From Chloroflexota bacterium (GTDB taxonomy: Bacteria > Chloroflexota > Limnocylindria > P2-11E), in assembly GCA_016875665.1 (NCBI GenBank), contig VGPA01000001.1, forward strand, positions 1 through 34,847: 34,847 nucleotides of DNA, read 5' to 3'. Positions 23,117-30,983 of the stretch are shown piece by piece; within the stretch, counting starts at the first letter, position 1, and the number at the start of each line of letters is the position of its first letter. Made by a program: the position numbers and the translations under genes. The notes under the pieces are model-generated. The model saw only the letters and a program-made list of their open reading frames with translations. It was not told the DNA's origin and made no database searches.

Positions 23117-24990
23117 TTCGGATCCGTGAACGCGCGGTGCCAGAGCTCGAGCATCAGGAGGGACCACACACGATGCGTATGATCCTCGCGGCCCGAGGTG
23201 TGGTCACGGACCAGGCGCTCGAGAACGTCGGGGCGGAAGTAGCCGCGGCCCCGCGCTCGTGCCGAGAGGATGATGTCCTCCGCGAATCCGCCGAGGTCGC
23301 CACGGAACCACGCTCCCACGGGAACGCCGAACCCTTGCTTCGGCCGGTACATGTTCTCGCGCGGTACGCGGTCGGCCAGCGCCTTCTTGAGGACGTACTT
23401 GCGCTCGCCCGCCTTGATCTTGAGCGACGTGGGCAGCGAGATCGCGAACTCGACGAGCTCGCGGTCCAGGAGCGGAGAGCGGACTTCGAGCGAGTTCGCC
23501 ATCGAGGCGATGTCCACCTTCACCAGCAGGTCGTCGGGAAGGTACACGGCGCGATCGATCGCCTGCGCGGTGGCGATGGGATCCGCCCATGTCCAGGTCT
23601 GCCCGGTGAGGCTCGCGACGTCGTCGGCGCCGGCGGTCTCGGCCGCGAAGGCCGGGTCGAGGAGTGGCGCGAGCTGCGCCGTGTCGAAGACCCCGAGCCA
23701 GCGGAGATAGCGCTCGCTCGGCGGGAGCGAGAGGGCGCCGACGAAGCGCTTGACCCTTCTCGCCCGTGACCGCGGGGAGAGCGAGTCGGGGAGCACCGAT
23801 CCGACGAGCCAGAGCGCGAGCTTCGCGGCCGACAGCGGCGCGCGATCGAAACGCGACGCGATCTGCGCGGCCTGGTGCCGCTCGTATCCGGCGAAGAGCT
23901 CATCGCCGCCGTCCCCGTTCAGCGCCACGGTCACGTGCCGACGCGTGAGCTTGGAGAGGAAGAACGTCGGCACCGCGGACGAGTCGGCGTACGGCTCGCC
24001 GTAGTGCCGGACCAGCTGGTCGAGCACCTCGAGCCCCTCGGGACGGACGACGAACTCATGGTGCTCGGTGCCGTAGCGCTCCGCGATGCGCCGGGCGTGC
24101 GGTAGCTCGGAGTACGCGGCGTCGTCGAAGCCGATCGAGAAGGTTCTGACGTGCGGCGTGAGCTCGGCCATCGTGGCCACCACGCCACTGGAGTCCACGC
24201 CACCCGAAAGGAACGCGCCGATCGGAACGTCCGCGATGAGGCGGCGGGCGACCGCAGCACGCAGGAGGCGGCGCAGCTCGAGCACGGCATCCTCCTCGCC
24301 GATCGTGAGCGTCCCGGCCTGGGGCGGCGTCCAGTACCGCCGGAGCGCGACCGTGCCGTCGCGCCAGACCAGGACGTGCGCGGGTGGGAGTTTTTGGAGG
24401 CCCGCGAACGCGTCGCCGGGCGCAGGAACGTATCCCAACCGGAGGTAGCGGCGCACCGCCTGGGGATCGATCGAAGGACGCCCGCGCAGGCCGGCGAGGA
24501 GGCTCGCGTGCTCCGACGCGAACGTGAGGCGGTCGCTCTCGGACACGTAGAGCAGCGGCTTCTTTCCCATCCGGTCGCGCGCGAGCACGAGCGTGCCGGT
24601 CCTCGTGTCCCAGACCGCGATCGCGAACATCCCCTCGAGCCGCTCGACGAAGCGCTCCCCGAGGTCCTCGTAGAGATGCACGATCGTCTCGGTGTCGGAG
24701 TGCTCGGTGACGAGCCGGTGTCCCTTGCGAGAGAGCTCCTCGCGCAGCTCCTGGAAATTGTAAATCTCGCCGTTGAAAACGGTCCACACGGTTCCGTCCT
24801 CGTTGCATTGGGGCTGATCTCCGGTGAGCAGGTCGACGATGGCGAGGCGCCGGATCCCGAGCGCGACGTGGGGGGTCACCTTCTCGCCCGCGGCATCGGG
24901 GCCCCGGTGGGCGATGAGGTCGCGCATTCGGCGAAGTGGAGCGGTGAGGTCGCTCGGTGTCCGGCTCGCGATGCCGGCGATGCCGCACAT
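23113..24990 (-). CDS. asnB: Glutamine-hydrolysing asparagine synthase-like amidotransferase
   Basis: A 625-residue AsnB-type protein. It begins MCGIAGIASR with Cys2 as the glutaminase nucleophile; the N-terminal domain includes IAHRGPDAAG and FNGEIYNFQELREEL. The synthase domain carries the ATP-binding FLSGGVDSSGVVA motif near residue 255, and LNGDGGDELFAGYERH and KVDIASMANSLEVRSPLLD further on. In polysaccharide loci these homologues (such as WbpS and WbtH) amidate uronic acid carboxyls to uronamides instead of making asparagine; the nearby WbpA- and WbpP-like genes support that here, by inference. The ATG at 24990 is fixed by the Met-Cys start. It is divergent from the flippase with only 25 bases between start codons. 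Confidence 0.92.
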   Translation of the reverse strand: MCGIAGIASRTPSDLTAPLRRMRDLIAHRGPDAAGEKVTPHVALGIRRLAIVDLLTGDQPQCNEDGTVWTVFNGEIYNFQELREELSRKGHRLVTEHSDTETIVHLYEDLGERFVERLEGMFAIAVWDTRTGTLVLARDRMGKKPLLYVSESDRLTFASEHASLLAGLRGRPSIDPQAVRRYLRLGYVPAPGDAFAGLQKLPPAHVLVWRDGTVALRRYWTPPQAGTLTIGEEDAVLELRRLLRAAVARRLIADVPIGAFLSGGVDSSGVVATMAELTPHVRTFSIGFDDAAYSELPHARRIAERYGTEHHEFVVRPEGLEVLDQLVRHYGEPYADSSAVPTFFLSKLTRRHVTVALNGDGGDELFAGYERHQAAQIASRFDRAPLSAAKLALWLVGSVLPDSLSPRSRARRVKRFVGALSLPPSERYLRWLGVFDTAQLAPLLDPAFAAETAGADDVASLTGQTWTWADPIATAQAIDRAVYLPDDLLVKVDIASMANSLEVRSPLLDRELVEFAISLPTSLKIKAGERKYVLKKALADRVPRENMYRPKQGFGVPVGAWFRGDLGGFAEDIILSARARGRGYFRPDVLERLVRDHTSGREDHTHRVWSLLMLELWHRAFTDPN

Positions 24991-25002
24991 GAAGGTGAAA
25001 CC

Positions 25003-25008
25003 TACGAT
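25003..25008. promoter_or_regulatory. Candidate two-way -10 element between asnB and the flippase gene
   Basis: The near-palindromic CTACGATAG contains TACGAT on the plus strand, 7 bases before the flippase ATG at 25016, and TATCGT on the minus strand, 12 bases before the asnB ATG. Each matches 4 of 6 of TATAAT. With only 25 bases between the genes, any promoters must overlap here or lie in the genes. Confidence 0.35.
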
Positions 25009-25015
25009 AGGCCCC

Positions 25016-26452
25016 ATGCTGACGCTCCGGAGCCTCGGCGCCGCCATCGCGACACTGTCCGTCGGCAGCTACGCGGCGATCGTCACCGGTGTCGCGACGA
25101 ACATCATCGTCGCGCGATACCTCGGCGCCGGCGGATATGGACGCCTGGCGCTCCTGCTTATGGTGTCGCAGGTTCTGCTCACGCTCGCGTCGGCCTGGAC
25201 CCTCCCCGGACTCATCCGGTTCGGTGCGCAGGAGCACGCGCTTCGGGGCACCGTGGCGGCGTCGCTGCGGTCGCGGACCGTGATCCTCGCGCCGTGCCTG
25301 ATCCTCGCGGTCCTCGCGCTGTGGGCGGGCCGCGCACCGATCGCCGCCTACGTCGACGTCCCGGAGGAAGGCTTGCTCGTCGTATCCGTGCACCTCCTCG
25401 CCGCGGCCTTCGCGCAGACGATCGGCGGGGCACTCCAAGCGGCCGGTCGGATGCCCCTCTACGGCGCGAGCCTCTTCGCCGAGAAGGCGGCCGCGCTCGT
25501 CGCGATCCTCGCGCTGGCGACCCTTGCCGGACCGCTCGACGCGCCGGGAGTGCTCGGGGGCATGGCGCTCGCGGCGGTGACGATCGGCGGCGCCGGGCTG
25601 ACGCTCATCTGGCGAGCCGGCCTGCTGCGCGACGCCGCGCCGGAGAGCCGCCGGTTGCGCGAGCTCTGGCGCTTTTCGCTGCCGCAGCTCGGCGGAAGCT
25701 GGGCCGGCATCTTCGGCAGCCAGTGGATCGACTTCGTGATCATCCGGCAGTTCCTCACCCTGCCGCAGCTCGGGCTCTACGCCCTCGCGTTCCAGATCGC
25801 CGGTACGGTGCAGCAGCTCCCGGTCGTCGCGTCCACCGTCCTGCTGCCCTGGCTCTCGGCCGCCGCCGCGCGCGGCGACGACCGTGAGGTCCGCTCGCTT
25901 CTCGGACGGCCGGCGCGCCTCGCGCTGGTGGCGTTCGCGACCGGCACGGGCCTGCTGCTGACGTTCGCCGATCCGATCGTCCCGCTCATCTTCGGCGAGA
26001 CGTTCGCCGAGGCGATCGTCCCGCTCTCGGTCCTGCTTGTCGCGTCGTGCGTCGCGGCCGTCTTCCACATGATCAATCCCGCGCTGACGGCGCGTGGCAT
26101 CGTCTGGCCGGTGACGCTCGCGGTTGTCGCGGCCGTGGCGACCAACGTCGCGTTCGACCTGCTCCTGATCCCGCAGCACGGCATCACCGGTGCGGCGCTG
26201 GCGACCCTCGCCGCCTATCTGGTGTCGACCGGGATCATCACGATCGCCGGCCACGTGAAGCTTCAGGCGCCGGTCGCGGGTTACGCGCTCTTCATCCTCC
26301 CGGTGATCGCCCCCTTCGCCGCGACGACGCTGCTGTCGGGAACGTTCGGCGCGATCGCGTCGCTGACGCTCATGCTCGCGCTCGCGGCGGTTCTGGCGGT
26401 CGCTGCCGGGGCGGCGCGGCGCGCTGATACATTCGCTCCTACGAATCGATGA
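25016..26452 (+). CDS. Polysaccharide flippase (Wzx/MATE-like)
   Basis: A 478-residue protein made almost entirely of hydrophobic helices, about 12-14 by eye, of the size expected for Wzx-type flippases. The N-terminal helix region GSYAAIVTGVATNIIVARYL and GAGGYGRLALLLM matches the start of the polysaccharide biosynthesis protein/oligosaccharide flippase family, and FSLPQLGGSWAGIFGSQWID lies mid-protein. It would move the undecaprenyl-linked repeat unit from the inner to the outer face of the membrane. The ATG at 25016 is chosen because upstream in-frame sequence is antisense to asnB. Its stop overlaps the WbpP-like gene as ATGA. Confidence 0.88.
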   Translation: MLTLRSLGAAIATLSVGSYAAIVTGVATNIIVARYLGAGGYGRLALLLMVSQVLLTLASAWTLPGLIRFGAQEHALRGTVAASLRSRTVILAPCLILAVLALWAGRAPIAAYVDVPEEGLLVVSVHLLAAAFAQTIGGALQAAGRMPLYGASLFAEKAAALVAILALATLAGPLDAPGVLGGMALAAVTIGGAGLTLIWRAGLLRDAAPESRRLRELWRFSLPQLGGSWAGIFGSQWIDFVIIRQFLTLPQLGLYALAFQIAGTVQQLPVVASTVLLPWLSAAAARGDDREVRSLLGRPARLALVAFATGTGLLLTFADPIVPLIFGETFAEAIVPLSVLLVASCVAAVFHMINPALTARGIVWPVTLAVVAAVATNVAFDLLLIPQHGITGAALATLAAYLVSTGIITIAGHVKLQAPVAGYALFILPVIAPFAATTLLSGTFGAIASLTLMLALAAVLAVAAGAARRADTFAPTNR

Positions 26453-27408
26453 CGCTCCGCCCAGATCCCCTTCGTCGTGCTCTCGTCACGGGCGGCGCCG
26501 GCTTCATCGGCTCCCACCTCGTTCGCGCTCTCGTCGACCAGAACATCGACGTCACCGTCGCCGACGACTTCTCGACGGGAAGCCGCGCGAACCTCGCGGG
26601 AGTCCGCGCGGAGATCGCCGAGGTGGACCTCTCCTCCGCGCCGCTCGACGACGTCGTCCGCGGCAACGACGTCATCTTCCACCTCGCGGCCCTCGGGTCG
26701 GTACCCCGGTCGGTGCGCGATCCTCTGCGCTGCCACGAGGCCGCCGCGACGGCCACCTTGCGCCTCCTCGTCGCGGCCCGCGATGCGGCGGTCCCGCGCT
26801 TCATCACCTCGTCGTCGTCGTCCGTGTACGGCAACGTGTCGGAGCCCCCGATGCGCGAGACCATGCCCACCGTCCCGCGCTCGCCGTATGCCGTCGCGAA
26901 GCTCGCCGCCGAGTGCTACACGCGCGTCTTCGCGGAGCTGTACGGGATGCAGACGGTGAGCCTGCGGTACTTCAACGTCTTCGGGCCCCGCCAGGACCCC
27001 AGCTCGGCGTACGCGGCGGTGATCCCGCTCTTCGTGACCGCGTATATGCGCGGGGACGCGCCTCGCGTCTTTGGCGACGGCCGGCAGTCGCGCGACTTCA
27101 CGTACGTGGACAACGTGGTTCGCGCGAACCTCCTCGCCGCGCGCGCGCCCAAGCTCGCGGGCGAGTCGGTCAACGTCGCGGCCGGCGCACCGCACTCGCT
27201 CCTCGCGCTGCTCGACAGCATCTCGGCCATCTTCGGCCGGCGCCTGGAGCCGACCTTCGCCCCCGATCGGCCCGGGGACATCCGCAACTCGCACGCGGAC
27301 ATCGGGCTGGCGCGGCGGCTGCTCGGGTTCGAGCCCGTCGTCGACTTCGAAGCGGGCCTGCGCCGCACGGTGGACTGGCTTCGCGAGAGTGCGGGGGCGA
27401 AGCCGTAG
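26449..27408 (+). CDS. wbpP: UDP-N-acetylglucosamine 4-epimerase-like (WbpP/TviC type)
   Basis: A 319-residue extended SDR: ALVTGGAGFIGSHLVRAL at the N-terminus, TSSSSVYGNV near residue 122, and YAVAK near residue 149. The segment RYFNVFGPRQDPSSAYAAVI is characteristic of WbpP/TviC epimerases, which interconvert UDP-GlcNAc and UDP-GalNAc or their uronic acids at C4. With the WbpA-like dehydrogenase it can supply UDP-GalNAcA. It starts with an ATGA overlap with the flippase and is followed by two glycosyltransferases. It is about 20 residues shorter than the Pseudomonas enzyme, mainly at the N-terminus. Substrate (acetylated or not, acid or not) is inferred. Confidence 0.88.
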   Translation: MTLRPDPLRRALVTGGAGFIGSHLVRALVDQNIDVTVADDFSTGSRANLAGVRAEIAEVDLSSAPLDDVVRGNDVIFHLAALGSVPRSVRDPLRCHEAAATATLRLLVAARDAAVPRFITSSSSSVYGNVSEPPMRETMPTVPRSPYAVAKLAAECYTRVFAELYGMQTVSLRYFNVFGPRQDPSSAYAAVIPLFVTAYMRGDAPRVFGDGRQSRDFTYVDNVVRANLLAARAPKLAGESVNVAAGAPHSLLALLDSISAIFGRRLEPTFAPDRPGDIRNSHADIGLARRLLGFEPVVDFEAGLRRTVDWLRESAGAKP

Positions 27409-28565
27409 CGCGCATCCGGGTCCTTCGGGTCATCACCCGTCTGAACGTGGGCGGTCCGGCCATTCACACCGCCCTCCTCACGTCTCGGCTCGATCCCTCC
27501 CGCTTCGAGACCCTGCTCGTCGCCGGCCAGGAGGGCGAGACCGAGGGCAGCATGCTCGAGCTCGGCCGCATCGCGCAGGTCCGGCCGGTCCGCGTGCCGG
27601 CGCTGGGCAGGAGGATCTCGCCGCTCGACGACGTGCGCGCGCTGGGCGCGGTCCTGGGCATCGCGCGGCGCTTCCGCCCGCACATCGTGCATACCCATCT
27701 CGCCAAGGCCGGCATGTTCGGACGCATCGCCGGACGGCTCGTCGGCGCGCCGGTGATCCTGCACACGTACCACGGCTCGGTGTTCCAGGGGTACTTCGGC
27801 GGCGGGGCGTCGCGGATCTACGCGTCGGCCGAGCGCATGCTGGCGCGGATGAGCACCCGCCTCATCGCGATCACGCCGAGTGGTCGCCGCGAGCTCGTGG
27901 ACCGCGGGATCGCTCCGACGGAGAAGATCGTCGAGGTGCCGCTCGGCTTCGACCTCGAGCCGCTGCGTCGGCCCGTGAGCGGGTCGGCGATTCGGGCCGA
28001 GCTCGGCATCCCCGCCGGGGCGCCAACCGTGGGGATCGTCGCGCGGCTGGTGCCGATCAAGGACGTCGCCACGTTCCTGCGCGCGGTGGCCCGGGCGCGT
28101 GCCGACGTTCCCGGCCTGGTCGCGGTCGTGGTGGGCGACGGCGAGGAGCGCCGGCGCTTGGAGGAGGTCACGGCGGCGCTGGGCCTGACGGCATGCTGCC
28201 GCTTCGTCGGCTGGCGCGCGGACATTCCCGAAGTCCTCGCCGCGCTCGACGTCCTCGCGCTCACCTCCCTCAACGAGGGCTCGCCCGTAAGCGTCATCGA
28301 GGGCATGGCCGCGGGAAAGGCGATCGTGGCCACCAACGTGGGCGGCGTGCCCGATGTGGTCACGGACGGGGTGACCGGCCTCCTCGTGCCCGCGGGTGAC
28401 GCCGAGGCGATCGGCGCCGCCATCGGTGCGCTCCTGCGCGACCCCGCGCGGCGGGCGAGCCTCGGAGCGGCCGCAGCGCGCGCCGTGTTCCCCAAGTACG
28501 ACGCCGGCCGCCTCGTCGGCGATATCGAGCGCCTCTACCTCGAGCTCCTCGGTGACCGCGCATGA
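27405..28565 (+). CDS. Glycosyltransferase family 4, unusual start codon
   Basis: A GT-B glycosyltransferase of about 386 residues. The first strand and glycine loop read RIRVLRVITRLNVGGPAIHT, then HIVHTHLAKAGMFGRIAGRL. The C-terminal domain includes PTVGIVARLVPIKDV, VVGDGEERRRLEEV and the ExxxxxxxE donor motif EGSPVSVIEGMAAGKAIVAT. The conserved N-terminus has no ATG, GTG or TTG in frame: the first GTG (27447) would remove the first beta-strand. The codon in the usual four-base-overlap position with the upstream stop is GTA (27405, as GTAG), so that position is given as the start by geometry. It lies in the flippase operon and overlaps the next gene as ATGA. Confidence 0.85.
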   Translation, partial: VARIRVLRVITRLNVGGPAIHTALLTSRLDPSRFETLLVAGQEGETEGSMLELGRIAQVRPVRVPALGRRISPLDDVRALGAVLGIARRFRPHIVHTHLAKAGMFGRIAGRLVGAPVILHTYHGSVFQGYFGGGASRIYASAERMLARMSTRLIAITPSGRRELVDRGIAPTEKIVEVPLGFDLEPLRRPVSGSAIRAELGIPAGAPTVGIVARLVPIKDVATFLRAVARARADVPGLVAVVVGDGEERRRLEEVTAALGLTACCRFVGWRADIPEVLAALDVLALTSLNEGSPVSVIEGMAAGKAIVATNVGGVPDVVTDGVTGLLVPAGDAEAIGAAIGALLRDPARRASLGAAAARAVFPKYDAGRLVGDIERLYLELLGDRA

Positions 28566-29743
28566 AGGTCGTCTTCCTCACCCACAACGGGTCGGCGACC
28601 GCGCTGGTCCGGAGCCAGGTGCTCCCCTACCTCCGCCGCCTCATCGCCCGCGGCGTGACGATCGACCTGGTCAGCTTCGAGCGCGGGGATCTTCCCGCGC
28701 CGCCCGAGGGCATCGCCCGCTGGCATCCGATCCGCGCGACCGCCGGCCAGGGGCTCCTTGCCAAGGTCCGCGACATCCTCATCGGCGGCTTCCGGGTCGG
28801 CGCTTTGCTGCTCCGCGGAACCGACGTGGTGCATGCGCGGAGCTACCTGCCGGCCGCGATCGCGTGGGCCGCGCACGCGGTCTTGCGGCGCCCGTACATT
28901 TTCGATATGCGCGGCTTCCTCCCCGAGGAGTACGTGGAAGGCGGCCACTGGACCGAACGGGATCTCAGATACCGCGTGCTGCGCTGGGTCGAATGGCATC
29001 TGCTGCGCGGTGCCGCGGCCGTGGTGGTGCTCACGCACCGTGCGGAGGAGCGCCTACGCACGGAGCCGCGCTACGCGCGCGCGCTTCCGCAGGAGACCCC
29101 GGTCACGGTCATCCCGTGCGCGGTCGATCTCGATCGCTTCCGCCCTGCGCCCGAGCGGCGGCCCCATCCGACGCTCGTCTACGCCGGCTCGCTGGGCATG
29201 TGGTATGCGCTCGACCCGATGCTGCGGGTGTTCGCCCAGGCGCGGCGCGCCGTGCCCGATCTGCGCTTCCTCGTGCTGAACGTCGGCCAGCACGAGATCG
29301 TCCGCGAGCGCGCGGCGGCGCACGGCCTCCTAGACGCCGTCGAGATCCGGGCGGCGTCGTTCGATGAGATGCCGGGCCTGCTCGGCGGGGCGCACGCCGG
29401 GATCTGCCTGCTAGAGCAGGCCTCCTCGAAGCTCGGCTCGTCGCCGATCAAGGTCGCGGAGTACCTCGCGTGCGGGCTCCCCGTGGTGGTGAATGCCGGC
29501 CAGGGGGACACCGATTCGCTCGTGGCGCGCGACGCCGCGGGGCACGTGATCACGGGCTATTCCGACGCCGAGATCGCCCGCGCCGCGGCCGGGCTGGTCC
29601 GGCTCCTGGGGGACGAGGACGCCCGTGCGAACGCCCGCCGTCTCGCGGAGCGGGAGTACTCGGCGGACCGCGCCGCCGAGGACTACCTCGGGATCTACGA
29701 AGCGGTCAGCGCGACCCGAAGAACCGCCCGAACGACTCGATGA
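28562..29743 (+). CDS. Glycosyltransferase family 4
   Basis: A 393-residue GT-B glycosyltransferase beginning MKVVFLTHNGSATALVRSQV. The N-terminal domain contains VVHARSYLPAAIAWAAHAVL and RPYIFDMRGFLPEEY; the C-terminal domain starts PTLVYAGSLGMWYALDPML and has the donor-site segment SSPIKVAEYLACGLPVVVNA near residue 300. It likely acts on the lipid-linked repeat unit in the cytoplasm. The ATG overlaps the upstream stop (ATGA). Its last 38 bases overlap the 3' end of the convergent DegT-family gene. Confidence 0.87.
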   Translation: MKVVFLTHNGSATALVRSQVLPYLRRLIARGVTIDLVSFERGDLPAPPEGIARWHPIRATAGQGLLAKVRDILIGGFRVGALLLRGTDVVHARSYLPAAIAWAAHAVLRRPYIFDMRGFLPEEYVEGGHWTERDLRYRVLRWVEWHLLRGAAAVVVLTHRAEERLRTEPRYARALPQETPVTVIPCAVDLDRFRPAPERRPHPTLVYAGSLGMWYALDPMLRVFAQARRAVPDLRFLVLNVGQHEIVRERAAAHGLLDAVEIRAASFDEMPGLLGGAHAGICLLEQASSKLGSSPIKVAEYLACGLPVVVNAGQGDTDSLVARDAAGHVITGYSDAEIARAAAGLVRLLGDEDARANARRLAEREYSADRAAEDYLGIYEAVSATRRTARTTR

Positions 29744-30983
29744 CCCGTCCGAGCTGACGCTCGGTCAAGGCCGGGTGCACCCCGATGAAGAACGCGTTGT
29801 CGCGGAGCATGCGCGCGTTGGGCAGATCACCCGCCACGCGACCCGGCTGGTTGCGGAATCCCGGCTGGTCCGGAAGGCATCCCGCGAAGATCGGTCGCGT
29901 CTCGATGCCGTCCCGCTCCAGGTGGCGCACGAGCTCGCCGCGCTTCACGCCCGAGCCCGGCACCACAGTGAGCGGGTACGTGTAGTACGTGTGCGTCAGG
30001 CCCGCAGGCACCTTCGCCGGCCGCACATAGCTCGCGAACCGCGCGAGCTCGCGCGTGTAGAACGCGGCGTTCGCGATGCGCTTGGCGTTCATCGCGTCCA
30101 GCTTGCGCAGCTGCTCGACGCCGAACGAGGCGGTCACATCGGTCATGCGGACGTTGTACCCGATGCGCTCGAAGATGTAGCGCTTGTCGTAATCGACGAG
30201 CTTGTCGTCGGTGTAGAAGCGCCCCTCGTCGATCGCCGCCTGGTCGAGGCGCCCGAACTCGCGGAGCGACCGGTTGACCTTGGCATACCTGTCGTCGTTG
30301 GTCAGGACCATCCCGCCCTCGCCGGTGGTCATGTTGTGCGCGACGAAGAAGCTGTGCGTCGCCAGAGTGCCGAAGCTCCCCACCTTGCGGTCCCCGATCG
30401 CCGCGCCGTGCGCCTCGCAGCAGTCCTCGAGAATCTTCAGGCCGCGACGCTCGGCGACACGCGCGATCGCTGGGATGTCCGCGGGATACCCGAGCGTGTG
30501 GACGGCCATGATCCAGCGGGTGCGCGGCCCGACGGCGGCGTCGCACGCGCCCGCGTCGAGGTTGTACGTGAGGGGATCGACGTCGGCGTAGACGGGGACG
30601 CATCCGACCTGGATCACCGGGGAGGCAACGGTGGCGAACGTCGTCGCCGGCACGATCACCTCGTCGCCGGGTGCGAGGTCGCCCATCTCGATCGCGGACG
30701 CCAACGCGAGCAGATTCGCCGACGAGCCCGAGTTCACCGCGACCCCATGCCGCGTGCCGACGTATGCCGCGAAAGCGGCCTCGAACTCGCGGACCTTCGG
30801 TCCCTGCGAGATCCAGTTGGACAGGATGGTGCGCAGCGCCGCCTGCGGCTCGCGGGCGTCGTACGCCACGGAGCTCAGCGGCACGCGATCGGTGGTCGCC
30901 TCGTTCGCGATCCGCGACGCCACGTACCGGGCGATGAGGGCATCCATCTCGGCGAGGAGCCGCTCGCGCTCCTGATCACTCAC
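29706..30983 (-). CDS. DegT/DnrJ/EryC1-family sugar dehydratase with His for the PLP lysine
   Basis: A 425-residue fold-type I PLP/PMP protein. Conserved pieces are NSGSSANLLALASAIEM (phosphate-binding), VPATTFATVASPV, DVDPLTYNLD and EDCCEAHGA (Asp187, pyridine N). The segment that carries the internal-aldimine Lys in aminotransferases reads SFFVAHNMTTGEGGMVLT, with His216 (CAC) at the Lys position, as in the PMP-dependent 3-dehydrases RfbH/E1 and ColD. The four-Cys Fe-S cluster region of RfbH is absent; only one Cys follows His216. It thus looks like a 3-dehydratase of a 4-keto-6-deoxy sugar, perhaps the RfbG product. The start is GTG in a GTGA overlap with the SDR at 30980-31900. Confidence 0.88.
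   Translation of the reverse strand: MSDQERERLLAEMDALIARYVASRIANEATTDRVPLSSVAYDAREPQAALRTILSNWISQGPKVREFEAAFAAYVGTRHGVAVNSGSSANLLALASAIEMGDLAPGDEVIVPATTFATVASPVIQVGCVPVYADVDPLTYNLDAGACDAAVGPRTRWIMAVHTLGYPADIPAIARVAERRGLKILEDCCEAHGAAIGDRKVGSFGTLATHSFFVAHNMTTGEGGMVLTNDDRYAKVNRSLREFGRLDQAAIDEGRFYTDDKLVDYDKRYIFERIGYNVRMTDVTASFGVEQLRKLDAMNAKRIANAAFYTRELARFASYVRPAKVPAGLTHTYYTYPLTVVPGSGVKRGELVRHLERDGIETRPIFAGCLPDQPGFRNQPGRVAGDLPNARMLRDNAFFIGVHPALTERQLGRVIESFGRFFGSR

Noticed and set aside
24056..26254. 732-codon open frame on the minus strand
   Set aside because: Very Arg/Asp/Glu-rich low-complexity translation, antisense to the flippase and out of frame with asnB; a by-product of high G/C at third positions.
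29706..30983. Calling the DegT protein a WbpE-type aminotransferase partner of the Gfo/Idh/MocA oxidoreductase
   Set aside because: The PLP-binding Lys is His, so transamination through an internal aldimine is not expected.
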